Virus record (IMG/VR): IMGVR_UViG_3300045996_002876
Span: 1-64,000 of that record
Reading direction: 5' to 3' (one strand)
Origin: a virus
DNA: 64,000 nt
Shown here: positions 15,781 through 24,504 of the stretch, in pieces
Numbering within the stretch: position 1 is the stretch's first letter
Layout: each line of letters starts with the position of its first letter
Program-made: the position numbers and the translations under genes
The notes under the pieces: model-generated
Databases searched by the model: none
What the model saw: only the letters and a program-made list of their open reading frames with translations
What the model was told of the DNA's origin: nothing

Positions 15781-17271
15781 ATGCCCACCGGGAACCCGTT
15801 CAAGCCGAAGGCCGTGGGGTACAGCGCCCCGACCGACCCGGTCGGCAAGCTGAACGTCCTGTTCGACAAGATGGCCGCCTCGGTCGAGAACCTGTACCAC
15901 GGGTTCCAACACCTGGGGGACGCCGTCAAGGCCATGGACCGGATGGCCAGCCGGGTGGCCTTCCTGTCGGTCGTCGCCGCCGGCCCCCGGTCGAACGTCC
16001 CGTACGACCTCCGGGACGTCCTCCGGGCCCAGGGGGCCCGGCCGGGCGGGAGCCACCAGCAGGCCTTCGGCCGGAACCCCGTGTCCCCGGTCGCCGGCCC
16101 GGGGTCCCCGCCGCCCCTCCCCGGCCGGCCCCCCGTGGGGTCCCCGGCCAACGGCCTGCCCAAGGGGACGTGGTGGGTCAAGGTCCCGCCCCCGCCGGCC
16201 CCCCCGAAGGGGCCGCCGCCCCTGCCCCCGCTCGGGCCGGGCGGCCAGCCCGCCGGGGGCCGCCGCCCGGACCTCAGCGGCCCGCTGAACAAGGCCGCCT
16301 TCGGGTCGGCCCTGGCCTCGGCCGCCCTGCTCAAGGCGTCGAGCCCGCTGGCCACCGACACCCTCATGAAGTCCCTCGAGCTGGCCCTGGCCAAGCTCGG
16401 GCGGGGGACCGTCGGCCCGTCCGGGGCCCTGTCCCGGAACCTCCAGGGGGTCGGCCAGTGGGCCGACCGGAACCCGGGCCTGGCCGACCTGGTCGGCAAG
16501 CTCGCCGTCCTGACGGCCGGGGTGACGGTCGCCGCCCTCGGCGTCAACATCCTGGCCAAGGCCGCCGCCAACGCCTCGGCCGCCCTGACCTGGCTGGCCG
16601 CCTCGGCCCGCGGGCCGGGCGGGCTCCCGGTCCCGTCCCCGACCGGGCCTAAGGGCCCGGTCGGGGGCCTGGCCGCGAACGTGGCCGGGGGGGCCGCCGG
16701 CGGGGTGGCCACCAGTGGGCGGTTCGCCCGGCTCCGGTCGCTGGCCGGCCGGGCGGGTCCGTTCGCGGCCCCGGTCGCCGCCGCCCTCGACGCGTACGAC
16801 TCGTACGACCTGGCCCGGAACGACACCGAGAGTGCGGTCCACAAGGGGATCAGCCGGGGGCTCCCGTCCACCCCGATCTACAGTTCGACGTACGGGGTCA
16901 CGGACGCCGGTAAGGACCTGGCCAAGTGGGGCCTGCGGAACTTCGCCGGGTACTCCCGTAAGGAAGTGGACGACGCCCAGTCCCGGATCGACGAGGCCTT
17001 CGAGTCGCTCAACCCGTTCGCCAAGTCCAACCCGACCAAGGGGGCGGGGAAGGGCGGCCACCTGACCGCCCTCCCGCCCATGACCCCCCAGATCCTCGGC
17101 GTCGACGAGGTCTGGAAGAGCGTCCAGCTCTCGGCCCTGGCCGACCCCCTCCAGCAGGAGATCGACCGGGAGCAGATGGCCAACGACCAGAAGGCCATGG
17201 CCGACGCCGTCACCACCGGGATGCTCAACTACGACCAGCAGAAGGGGAAGGACCCGGCCGCCCGCCGCTAG
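15781..17271 (+). CDS. Short tape-measure protein candidate
   Basis: The gene follows the tail chaperone pair, the defining position of the tape measure. The 496-residue product has helical ends, a Pro-rich linker (about residues 115-165), an Ala-rich central part with hydrophobic segments (about residues 235-265), and a helical C-terminus. Tape-measure length scales with tail length, so this would imply a short tail. It could instead be another tail protein. Its TAG stop shares CTAG with the stop of the opposite-strand gene. Confidence 0.55.
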   Translation: MPTGNPFKPKAVGYSAPTDPVGKLNVLFDKMAASVENLYHGFQHLGDAVKAMDRMASRVAFLSVVAAGPRSNVPYDLRDVLRAQGARPGGSHQQAFGRNPVSPVAGPGSPPPLPGRPPVGSPANGLPKGTWWVKVPPPPAPPKGPPPLPPLGPGGQPAGGRRPDLSGPLNKAAFGSALASAALLKASSPLATDTLMKSLELALAKLGRGTVGPSGALSRNLQGVGQWADRNPGLADLVGKLAVLTAGVTVAALGVNILAKAAANASAALTWLAASARGPGGLPVPSPTGPKGPVGGLAANVAGGAAGGVATSGRFARLRSLAGRAGPFAAPVAAALDAYDSYDLARNDTESAVHKGISRGLPSTPIYSSTYGVTDAGKDLAKWGLRNFAGYSRKEVDDAQSRIDEAFESLNPFAKSNPTKGAGKGGHLTALPPMTPQILGVDEVWKSVQLSALADPLQQEIDREQMANDQKAMADAVTTGMLNYDQQKGKDPAARR

Positions 17272-17645
17272 GGGACGAGCCCGTAGTGCCGGCGGACGTA
17301 CCCGTCGTCCCGCGGGGTGGCCGCCCGGGCCCGCCGCTCGAACGGGTCGAAGACGACCTCGACGTGCCGCCCCGGGCCCCCGCCCAGGCGGTTCAGGTAG
17401 ACGAGGCTCGCGCCCCCCTCGGCCCGGCGGACGGTGTGGTCCGCCGGGCCGAGGAGGCCGACCACCTCGGCCTCGGTCTTCCCGGCCACCAGCCCCCACG
17501 CCTCCCCCGGCGTGTACCCCGTCCGGGCGTCCTTGGCCGCCCGGACGGCCACGGCCCCTCCGACCAGGACCCCGCCCAGGAGGAGGCCCCCCAGGCCGAC
17601 GGCCAGGGGGAGGGGGATCCGGCGGGGCCGGGTCGCGGTAGTCAA
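17268..17645 (-). CDS. Membrane-anchored BamE/SmpA-like small protein (passenger gene)
   Basis: The 125-residue product has one N-terminal hydrophobic segment (about residues 12-34) and a periplasmic part with the segment GKTEAEVVGLLGPADHTV, a signature-like stretch of the BamE/SmpA fold that recurs in planctomycete secreted proteins. Start is TTG with GAGGAAG just upstream, so the gene has a real Shine-Dalgarno site unlike its neighbours. It is a single leftward gene in a rightward block with its own promoter-like motif: a probable moron. It may alter the host envelope during lysogeny. Confidence 0.65.
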   Translation of the reverse strand: MTTATRPRRIPLPLAVGLGGLLLGGVLVGGAVAVRAAKDARTGYTPGEAWGLVAGKTEAEVVGLLGPADHTVRRAEGGASLVYLNRLGGGPGRHVEVVFDPFERRARAATPRDDGYVRRHYGLVP

Positions 17646-17674
17646 GTCTTCCTCGGGTCGGGGGTTTCGTCCCC

Positions 17675-17699
17675 GGCCATCTTACCACCCCACTTTGCC
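17675..17699 (-). promoter_or_regulatory. Promoter-like motif of the passenger gene
   Basis: Read leftward, the block has CAAAGTGG, then GTGG and TAAGAT. It matches 22575-22600, which lies at the same kind of place before the other passenger gene. The TAAGAT could be a -10 box with TGGACA 18 bases upstream as a weak -35. Confidence 0.55.
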
Positions 17700-17701
17700 C
17701 C

Positions 17702-19057
17702 GTGTCCACCCTCACGGTACAGCCGACCGGCGAGACGGTGACCTTCAAGGAGGTCCCCGGGTCCCAGGAGTTCTCCTTCTCGGGGAACGCGTTCGCCCTC
17801 CGGCGGACGTTCCAGACCCGGCACTCCGAGCGGTTCGCCTTCATCCGGGGCATGCTCGGGACGGCCCGGGTCGTCGACAAGGGGGCCCTCGTCCCCAAAA
17901 TCGAGCGGTTCCCGGCCGTCGGGTTCACCCAGCTCGTGGACGCCCGCCCGGAGGGCCCCCAGCCGTTCCTCTACCCGGTCGGGGTCGAGCGGTCGACGGG
18001 GGTGGCCCCGACCCGGACGACGACGGCCGGCCGGTCGGTCGGCGGGGTGGCCGGCGGGCGGTACAACGACCCGGCCGTGTACAGCCGGGCCCACACCACC
18101 CTCCTGTACGACGCCCCGACGTACAAGGTCCTGGCCGACGACAAGTGCCCGCGGGGGACCCTCCGGGCCAAGAGCCCGCCGGCCGAGCCGACCCTGGTCA
18201 CGTCCCTGACCGCGGCGTCGGCCGAGGAGTCGACCTACGTGTACACCGGGGCCGGCCACCGGCTCGAGTTCCACCGGTACACGACCCGGATCACCCAGCC
18301 GCTGACCGAGGCCGTCCGGATCCCGGCCAACTGCTACCACTTCGTCGAGGGGCTGTTCCTGGGGGCGGCCGCGGACTACGCCCCGGCCCCCCGCCAGCCG
18401 TTCAACTCCGGGGCCTTCACCCTCGTCCCCGGGCTCGAGGTGACGTACGTCTGGCACCAGGTCCCGGCCCTGGTCCAGCCGTGGGAGGACGACAGCGGGT
18501 GGCTCTACCCGGACCGGTCGGGGGTGACCGGCGGGCGGGGCACCCGGCCCGAGCTGGTCGGGGCCTGCTACACCCACGTCGGGACGACCAACGCCCGGTG
18601 GTTCGACGGGTTCCCGCCGGGGACGCTCTTGCTGACGGCCGTCGAGGCCCGGATGTACCGGTGGGTCGACGGGACCCGGATGGTGGACTACACGTACCGG
18701 ATGAAGCTCCACAACCCCCAGGACACGTTCCTGTCCGGGGCGAGCTACCCGTACACGGGGCCGGTCTCGGGCGCCGGGCACGTCCAGACCCGGACCACCT
18801 TCACCGAGTTCAGCCCCGTCGGCCTGAACTACTTCCTGCGGCTGTCGCCCCCGGCCAAGGACGGGTCCACGACCGTCTACATCGAGCCGTACTGGAGCCT
18901 GGTCACCCACAACGGCCTGCCCCTGGAGCAGGGGGGCAAGCCCGTCATCCCGTACCGGGACTTCGAAGACCTTTTTATCCCGTACTCGCGCTCGCATATG
19001 TGCCGGTACTACCGGACCGCTACTCTTACCCCACTCTTTGACGAGGCGGGCACGTAG
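17702..19057 (+). CDS. Unknown large protein of the tail region
   Basis: The 451-residue product starts at GTG and is rich in Tyr, Thr, Pro and Arg with alternating beta-type pattern (for example YRMKLHNPQDTFLSG). It follows the tape-measure candidate, where distal tail or baseplate proteins are normally encoded, so a tail tip role is the best guess. I recognise no family. Base composition matches its neighbours. Confidence 0.5.
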   Translation: MSTLTVQPTGETVTFKEVPGSQEFSFSGNAFALRRTFQTRHSERFAFIRGMLGTARVVDKGALVPKIERFPAVGFTQLVDARPEGPQPFLYPVGVERSTGVAPTRTTTAGRSVGGVAGGRYNDPAVYSRAHTTLLYDAPTYKVLADDKCPRGTLRAKSPPAEPTLVTSLTAASAEESTYVYTGAGHRLEFHRYTTRITQPLTEAVRIPANCYHFVEGLFLGAAADYAPAPRQPFNSGAFTLVPGLEVTYVWHQVPALVQPWEDDSGWLYPDRSGVTGGRGTRPELVGACYTHVGTTNARWFDGFPPGTLLLTAVEARMYRWVDGTRMVDYTYRMKLHNPQDTFLSGASYPYTGPVSGAGHVQTRTTFTEFSPVGLNYFLRLSPPAKDGSTTVYIEPYWSLVTHNGLPLEQGGKPVIPYRDFEDLFIPYSRSHMCRYYRTATLTPLFDEAGT

Positions 19058-19676
19058 GCCCCGCCCCCTTAGGCGTTTTCCCATCCGCCCCCTCCCGCCC
19101 GCCCCCTTCGACCCCCGGAACCCCGCCGCCCGGTCCGACCTGGACCGGCTCATGGCGGCGGCCGGCCGGGCCGCGTCCCTCATGGGCCCGGACCTGATCG
19201 CCGGCGGGTTCGGGCCCACCCCGGTCCCGCCCGAGCGGTTCGGGCTGGTCCTGGCCGTCATCAAGGCCCGGTCGGCCGCCGCCCCGTACGAGTACGAGTG
19301 GGCCCCGGCCACCCTGGGGGCCGACCTCGTGGCCGCGGAGACGGCCGGGGCCGGGTACGGCGGGTTCCGGACGGCCGACGGGCTGTACCAGACCCCGGCC
19401 GTCGACCCGACCGACCCGGACGGGGTGGACCCGTGGGAGGAGGACGACGTCGTCTTCCTCCAGTGGGACGAGGCCAGCCGGACGTACCTGATCGTCGGGG
19501 CGGACGGCCGAACGGCCGTCGAGGTCGGGGAGCCGTTCTGCGGGTCCGGGTCCGGGTGTAGCGGCGAGAGCGCCGGGTCCGGGGGGCTCGAGGACTGGTG
19601 GCGGCTGGAGCCGGACGTGGCCACCCTCACCCTCGCCCAGGCCGAGCGGATCTGGTTCTGGGACGCCAACGCCTGA
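19038..19676 (+). CDS. Unknown protein of the tail region
   Basis: The longest frame begins at TTG and overlaps the preceding gene by 20 bases; an ATG at 19152 is an alternative start that would remove the basic Pro-rich N-terminus. The rest is acidic, with DPTDPDGVDPWEEDDVVFLQ and a Gly/Ser/Cys patch. Beta-rich C-terminus. A tail tip or fibre-associated role is inferred from position only. Confidence 0.5.
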   Translation: MTRRARRPRPLRRFPIRPLPPAPFDPRNPAARSDLDRLMAAAGRAASLMGPDLIAGGFGPTPVPPERFGLVLAVIKARSAAAPYEYEWAPATLGADLVAAETAGAGYGGFRTADGLYQTPAVDPTDPDGVDPWEEDDVVFLQWDEASRTYLIVGADGRTAVEVGEPFCGSGSGCSGESAGSGGLEDWWRLEPDVATLTLAQAERIWFWDANA

Positions 19677-19679
19677 CCC

Positions 19680-20330
19680 ATGAGCGACCACCGCCGCCTG
19701 ATGAAGTACGTGGGCGAGCGGGACGGCCGCCCGGTGTACCTGGGGACCACCTGCCCGGGCGGGGACCGCCGGCTGATCCGGGACACCGGGCTGACGTACG
19801 CCGGCCGGCGGGTGTTCGTGTCGGCCGAGTGCGAGGCCGACGGCCCGGCCGCCCTCCTCAAGTACGTCGGGGAGCGGGACGGCCGCCCGGTCTACGTCGG
19901 GGCCTGCTGCCCGGGCGAGCTGGGGTGCTGCGGGGCGACCGGGCGGACCTCCCTGACGATGACGTTCCACCAGGGGGCCCTGGACGGGTTCTCCCTGGCC
20001 CTGGGCCAATTAGCCCCCGGGACCGAGCAGTGGGGCGGGTCGTTCAACCCCAGCTTCGTCGGGTCGAGCCCCCAGTTCCTGTGCCTCGGGGGGACGGCCG
20101 ACCCCGAGCCCCGGTTCCACATCACCGTGACGTGCGTCTCGGACCAGTACGTCGTCCAGCTGGCCACCAGCCCGGGGTACTGCCTGGGCTCCCCCGTTTT
20201 CCCGATCGAAAGCGAGACCGTGTCCTGTGCCCCCCTGCACATCCAGGGCGGGTTCGGGCTCACCTGTGCCGAGTGCTTCTACTCCTACACGGGCGGGGAC
20301 CCGCCCAACCTGACCTTCGACATCTTCTAA
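19680..20330 (+). CDS. Cys-rich protein with a duplicated N-terminal motif
   Basis: The 216-residue product contains two copies of K-Y-V-G-E-R-D-G-R-P-V-Y followed by C-P-G (about residues 9-26 and 61-78), then CCPGELGCCG and a beta-rich region with further Cys pairs. Such duplicated Tyr/Cys motifs resemble extracellular repeat proteins of planctomycetes. It is probably virion-exposed; the Cys residues could form disulfides or bind metal. Confidence 0.55.
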   Translation: MSDHRRLMKYVGERDGRPVYLGTTCPGGDRRLIRDTGLTYAGRRVFVSAECEADGPAALLKYVGERDGRPVYVGACCPGELGCCGATGRTSLTMTFHQGALDGFSLALGQLAPGTEQWGGSFNPSFVGSSPQFLCLGGTADPEPRFHITVTCVSDQYVVQLATSPGYCLGSPVFPIESETVSCAPLHIQGGFGLTCAECFYSYTGGDPPNLTFDIF

Positions 20331-20332
20331 CC

Positions 20333-21418
20333 GTGGCCCGCCCCTGCCAGCTCAAGCACCCGGCCCCCGCCCCCGGGTGCGCGATCTGCGACGCCTACCT
20401 GGCCCGGCCGGACCTCCGGGCCCTGTGGGACGGCGACCGGGCCCGCGTGTGGGGGGCCGGGGGGGACACCCTGCGGGGGTCCCGGTTCCGCCTGGACTGC
20501 GTCCACAAGGGGCCGGTCGCCCGGACCCTGGCCGGCGGGTGTGGGGCCTGCCGGGTGTACGGGTGCGCCGTCAAGGGCGAGTGCCTGACCGTCCCCCACC
20601 GGCTCGGCCCCGGCCTCCCGGACTGCCAGGCGTGCGACCGGTACCGGCCCCGCCCGCCCGCCCCCGAGGCCCCCGGCCTCCTGGTGACCGGCGGGATCGG
20701 CGACCTGTTCGCCGTCGAGGCCCGGATCCCGCCGGCCGGCCGGGCCGCCCTCGAGCAGGCCCACTACGCGGCCCCGGCGGCGGCCGAACTCCGGGAACTC
20801 ATGGCCGCCCTCCCGAACTACCCCCGGCTCCGCCTCCACCGCGTCCTCCCGACCGGGCGGCGGACCCACTACTCCCGGCGGACCGTCGAGCGGCGGCACG
20901 GCAAGCTCCCGCCGGGGGTCGAGGACTACTCGATCGGGGCCCGGTTCCCCATGAACCTGCCGCTCGTCGGGTCGAGCTTCCTGGCCCACCGGGTGGCCGC
21001 CCCCGAGCTCCCCCCGGTCCCGTACGTGGTCCTCGTCCCCCACTCGACCTGGGGGCAGTGGGCCGACCGTAACTTCAACCCGGCCGACTGGGCCGCCTGC
21101 CTGGCCTTCCTGGACGCCCGCGGCCTGTACGGGGTGGTCCTGTGCCGGGAGCGGCTCCCCCTCCCGGCCCACCCCCGCCTGCTCGACTGGCAGGGGCGGA
21201 CGTCGATCCTCGAGTCGGTCGAGGTCCTCAAGGGGGCCGAGGGGTACCTGGGGATCGACTCCTGCCTGTCGGTCCTGGCCGCCGGGCGGTTCCCGGCGAC
21301 CCGGCTGGCCGTCAAGGGGCACGGGGCCTGGCTGTTGGCCAACCTGCCCAACTACTACGCCCCGCACACGGCCTTCCCGTTCGTCACCCGCCACCTGACC
21401 CCGCCGGCCTGGGAATGA
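20333..21418 (+). CDS. GT9-like glycosyltransferase with Cys-rich N-terminus
   Basis: Residues about 115-360 follow the GT9 (heptosyltransferase-like) layout: LLVTGGIGDLFAVEA at the start of the first Rossmann domain and GYLGIDSCLSVLAA near the nucleotide-sugar site in the second. GT9 enzymes transfer a sugar from a nucleotide donor. The N-terminal part has CAICDAY, CGACRVYGC and CQACDRY pairs that look like a metal cluster. Start is GTG two bases after the previous stop. It overlaps the next gene by ATGA. Together they may modify virion or host glycans, or phage DNA. Confidence 0.65.
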   Translation: MARPCQLKHPAPAPGCAICDAYLARPDLRALWDGDRARVWGAGGDTLRGSRFRLDCVHKGPVARTLAGGCGACRVYGCAVKGECLTVPHRLGPGLPDCQACDRYRPRPPAPEAPGLLVTGGIGDLFAVEARIPPAGRAALEQAHYAAPAAAELRELMAALPNYPRLRLHRVLPTGRRTHYSRRTVERRHGKLPPGVEDYSIGARFPMNLPLVGSSFLAHRVAAPELPPVPYVVLVPHSTWGQWADRNFNPADWAACLAFLDARGLYGVVLCRERLPLPAHPRLLDWQGRTSILESVEVLKGAEGYLGIDSCLSVLAAGRFPATRLAVKGHGAWLLANLPNYYAPHTAFPFVTRHLTPPAWE

Positions 21419-22050
21419 GTTACGCCCCGGCCTACGCCGACTACTGCTGGGACCCGGCCGGCCGGGGGTTCCGCCAGCGGGACCTGGCCGTCACCGCCGC
21501 CTACGACCGGGACTACCTGGACTACTACCGGCCCATCGACGACAAGGTCCGGGCCCTGGCCGCCGCCCGCGCCATGCTCCTGTCGGCGTGCGTGCCCGCG
21601 CGGGGGCGGCTCCTGGACTTCGGGTGTGGGACCAACCGGGTGGCCGAGGCCGCCCGCGGCCTCGGGTGGGACGCCTGGGGGTACGACCTGGCCCCCGGCG
21701 GCGGCCCCCGCGTCGCGGACCCGTTCGCCGGGCCGTGGGACGCGGTCACCCTCTTCGACGTCCTCGAACACCTGCCCGGGCCGGACGCCGTGGTCCGCCG
21801 GCTGGACGCCGCGTACGTCCTGGTGTCGGTCCCGTGGTGCCACCGCCCCCACGACCCGGTTTGGTTCATGGGCTGGAAGCACCGCAAGCCGGGGGAGCAC
21901 CTGTGGCACTGGGGGCGGCACTCCCTCGACCTGTTCTTCCACACCCTCGGGTACCGCCCGGTCCTGCACGGGGCCCCCGAGGACGCCTGGCGGCCCAACC
22001 CGGACCAGCCCGAGCCCAACATCCTGACCGCGGCGTACGCCCGGCGGTAG
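21415..22050 (+). CDS. Class I SAM-dependent methyltransferase
   Basis: The 211-residue protein has the SAM-binding motif LLDFGCGTNRVAEAARG (about residues 63-79), an acidic position at GYDLAPGG, and the LFDVLEHLPGPD segment typical of small-molecule or glycan methyltransferases. Translationally coupled (ATGA) to the GT9-like gene, so it probably acts on the same glycan product, for example capping a sugar. Confidence 0.75.
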   Translation: MSYAPAYADYCWDPAGRGFRQRDLAVTAAYDRDYLDYYRPIDDKVRALAAARAMLLSACVPARGRLLDFGCGTNRVAEAARGLGWDAWGYDLAPGGGPRVADPFAGPWDAVTLFDVLEHLPGPDAVVRRLDAAYVLVSVPWCHRPHDPVWFMGWKHRKPGEHLWHWGRHSLDLFFHTLGYRPVLHGAPEDAWRPNPDQPEPNILTAAYARR

Positions 22051-22058
22051 GCCCGGCC

Positions 22059-22547
22059 TCAGGGGGAGCCCCACACGCTCCCGGCCCGGTCCCCGGCCGC
22101 CGTGCGGACCCCGACCGATTGCTTCGCCCCGACCAGTTTGGCCGGCCCCCAGGTGATCGTCCCGGCCGGCGACGGGGGCAGGGCCGGGAGCGGGGTCACG
22201 GTCCCGGCCGGCTGGTGGCCGGGGAAGTGGGTGATCGGCGCGGCGTACCCGGTCAGGACCGGCCCGCCCCCGAGCCCGTAGTAGGTCGTGCTCACCAGCC
22301 GGCGGACCTCGGGGCGGCTCACCCCGCCCTGGGTGACGACCACCTCGACCTCGTAGGTCCGCTCCCAGGCCGCCGTGTACACCAGCCCGCCGGCCCCGCC
22401 CGCGTACTCGGCCGCGGTCCACCCGAGGGCCAGCATCACGGACTGGGGCGGGACGACGCCCCGCCCGGTGGCCGGGTCGAAGAAGGTCTGCCCGGCGGCC
22501 GGGCCGGCGGCCAGGCAGAGGATCGTGAGCGTCAGGGAGCGGGCCAT
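22059..22547 (-). CDS. Secreted protein of unknown function (passenger gene)
   Basis: The 162-residue product has a signal peptide (about residues 1-19, ending near AAG-Q) and a beta-rich mature part. It is a lone leftward gene inside the rightward block and has GGAGG 7 bases before the ATG, unlike its neighbours. It shares an upstream motif with the leftward gene ending at 17268. Probably expressed independently, for instance during lysogeny. Confidence 0.6.
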   Translation of the reverse strand: MARSLTLTILCLAAGPAAGQTFFDPATGRGVVPPQSVMLALGWTAAEYAGGAGGLVYTAAWERTYEVEVVVTQGGVSRPEVRRLVSTTYYGLGGGPVLTGYAAPITHFPGHQPAGTVTPLPALPPSPAGTITWGPAKLVGAKQSVGVRTAAGDRAGSVWGSP

Positions 22548-22574
22548 CGGGGCCTCCGGGGTGGGGTGAAGTCC

Positions 22575-22600
22575 GGCCCCATCCTACCACCACTTTGGCC
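22575..22600 (-). promoter_or_regulatory. Promoter-like motif of the second passenger gene
   Basis: Read leftward: CCAAAGTGGTGG, then TAGGAT. Nearly the same words occur at 17675-17699 before the other lone leftward gene. The conserved CAAAGTG word also occurs at other intergenic sites. Confidence 0.55.
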
Positions 22601-22676
22601 CCCGCGGTAGGGGCCCGGGCGGGTTTCCCGGCGGGCGTCTGAACTTCTAGGGCACGGCCCGAGAGGACGGTGGCGG

Positions 22677-22925
22677 ATGGACTGGCTCCCCCTGGCCGTG
22701 GCCGGCCTGGCCCTCCTGGTGGCCGCCGGCGGGTCCCTCCTGGCGGCCGGCGTGGCCGTGTTCGTGTGGGCCGGCGGCCGGCCCCGCCCCCCGGCCCCGA
22801 GCCAGGTGACCGTCATTGTCACCCCGGAGACCGGGTGGGAGTTCCTGGCCGCCCCGGCGGCCGGGGAGGACGACGGGGAGGACGACGACGGCCCCCCGTG
22901 GACGAACCGCTTCTCGGACAACTGA
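22677..22925 (+). CDS. Small single-pass membrane protein
   Basis: The 82-residue product has a long N-terminal hydrophobic segment (about residues 4-34), a Pro-rich linker and a very acidic C-terminus with GEDDGEDDDGP. Size, topology and place before another membrane protein and a peptidase would fit a lysis cassette member such as a holin, but nothing proves this. GAGAGGACGG lies just before the start. Confidence 0.5.
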   Translation: MDWLPLAVAGLALLVAAGGSLLAAGVAVFVWAGGRPRPPAPSQVTVIVTPETGWEFLAAPAAGEDDGEDDDGPPWTNRFSDN

Positions 22926-22959
22926 CCGGCCCGCATTCCCCCGTACCCGCCAGGCCCGC

Positions 22960-23382
22960 ATGAACCTCGGCCCCGACGCCCAGCTGACCCTCACCCTGGG
23001 CACCCTCGTCGCCGTGGCCGGGTTCGTCTGGCGGTTCAGCTCCCGGTTCGCCGCCCTGGAGCTCAAGGCCAACACCGTCTGGGACTACCTGATGCGCCGG
23101 GGGGAGGCCGAGGGCCTGCGGGTCGGGGCCCTGACCAAGAACTCCCCGGTCTCCCTGACGGACGGGGCCCGCGAGCGGCTCGCCCCCCTGGAGGCCGACC
23201 TCAAGGCCTGGTACCGGCGGGCCGGGCGGAAGCTGGTCGACCGGGACCTGTCGGCCGCCCTCGAGAAGGAGTTCGGCCAGCGGATCGCCGACTGGGTGGC
23301 CGTCCCCCACGGGCTCCACCAGGGGACGTGCCTGCTGGCCGCCGTCCTCCTGTGCCGGGAAGTCGACTCGGAAACCCCCTAG
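22960..23382 (+). CDS. Membrane-anchored unknown protein
   Basis: One transmembrane segment (about residues 10-28) is followed by a charged helical region (residues 30-110) and a hydrophobic C-terminal part. Total 140 residues. No family is recognised. It lies between a small membrane protein and a cysteine peptidase, a possible lysis or entry module. Confidence 0.5.
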   Translation: MNLGPDAQLTLTLGTLVAVAGFVWRFSSRFAALELKANTVWDYLMRRGEAEGLRVGALTKNSPVSLTDGARERLAPLEADLKAWYRRAGRKLVDRDLSAALEKEFGQRIADWVAVPHGLHQGTCLLAAVLLCREVDSETP

Positions 23383-23398
23383 CCCCCTCGCCCCGCCC

Positions 23399-24487
23399 AT
23401 GCCCTACGCCCTCGGCCGCAAGGCCCCCGACCCGCACAAGCTCGTCAAGGCCATCCGCCTGAAGGACGTCCTGACCGGGTACGTCCCGGTCCACCCGCCG
23501 ACGGCCGACTACATCAAGGGCCTCCGGTTCGGCCTGTACGCCAACGACAAGTTCGGGGTGTGCGGCCCCTGCTCGGTGGCCAACGCCCGGATCCTGGTCA
23601 CCTCCCGGCTGACCCCGGACGCGGTCCACACCCCCGGCCTCCAGGACGTCTACGCCCTGTACCGCCAGTCCGGGAACCCCCGGTTCGACCCGAAGACCGG
23701 GGCGGACGACGACGGGGTGGTCATGCAGGTGATGCTGGAGGCCCTCCTGAAGAACGGGATCGGCGGGGTCAGGCCCCTCGGGTTCGCCCGCCTCGACCCG
23801 GACGACCTGGACGAGCTGGACGCGGCCATCGCCCTGTTCGGCCAGGTCCTCTACGGGGTCGACCTCCAGGCCCACAACGAGGCCGAGACCGACCGCGGGA
23901 CCTGGACCTACCAGCCCGGGGCCGGGCCGTGGGGCGGGCACGCCGTCCTGGCCGGGGCCTACCCGGCCGACGACGGGAACGACGTGGTCACCTGGGCCAA
24001 GCGGGTCCGGTGCACCGACCGGTTCCTCAAGGAGCGGCTGGGCGAGGCCTGGGTGGTCATCTGGCCCGAGCACCTCCGGGACGACGCCTTCCTCCGGGGG
24101 GTCGACCTGCCCGAGTTCGCCCGCGCCTACGAACAGCTGACCGGCCGGAAGTTCCCGGCCCCCGTCGTCCCGCCCGTCGTCCCGCCCGTCGCCCCGCCGG
24201 TGACGCCCCCCGTAACCCCTCCCCCGGAAGTGAAGCCCATGGTCCTCAACGGTCACGTCCAGACCCCGATCGGCAAGTGGCCGGTCGCCCTGTCCGACAA
24301 GGTCGCCGCCGACGCCGTCGTCCGGCTCGAGCTCCCGCCGGCCCTCCAGGGCCTGCTGGAGAAGTACGGGAGGGTCGTCCTGGCCGTCCTCAAGAAGAAC
24401 CTCCTGGCCCTCCTGACCGGGAAGAAGGACTGGAAGGACGTCCTGTGGGAGGCCCTCGAGGCCGTCCTGGCCGAGGACCTCGTCTAA
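23399..24487 (+). CDS. Papain/C39-like cysteine peptidase with Pro-rich linker
   Basis: The 362-residue protein has GVCGPCSVANA (Cys55 or Cys58 as nucleophile) and GGHAVLAGAY (His181), the order seen in papain-like and C39 peptidases. A linker of VPP/TPP repeats (about residues 257-280) leads to a helical C-terminal domain. Possible roles are cell-wall cross-bridge cleavage at lysis, entry, or processing of virion proteins. Planctomycete peptidoglycan makes an endopeptidase lysin plausible, but this is inference. Confidence 0.65.
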   Translation: MPYALGRKAPDPHKLVKAIRLKDVLTGYVPVHPPTADYIKGLRFGLYANDKFGVCGPCSVANARILVTSRLTPDAVHTPGLQDVYALYRQSGNPRFDPKTGADDDGVVMQVMLEALLKNGIGGVRPLGFARLDPDDLDELDAAIALFGQVLYGVDLQAHNEAETDRGTWTYQPGAGPWGGHAVLAGAYPADDGNDVVTWAKRVRCTDRFLKERLGEAWVVIWPEHLRDDAFLRGVDLPEFARAYEQLTGRKFPAPVVPPVVPPVAPPVTPPVTPPPEVKPMVLNGHVQTPIGKWPVALSDKVAADAVVRLELPPALQGLLEKYGRVVLAVLKKNLLALLTGKKDWKDVLWEALEAVLAEDLV

Positions 24488-24504
24488 CCCCGCCCGAGGC
24501 CCGC

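Noticed and set aside
14956-17928. Leftward open frame of 990 codons opposite the tail genes
   Set aside because: No recognisable domain, repetitive Gly/Arg/Pro composition, and it overlaps the tail chaperone and tape-measure candidates.
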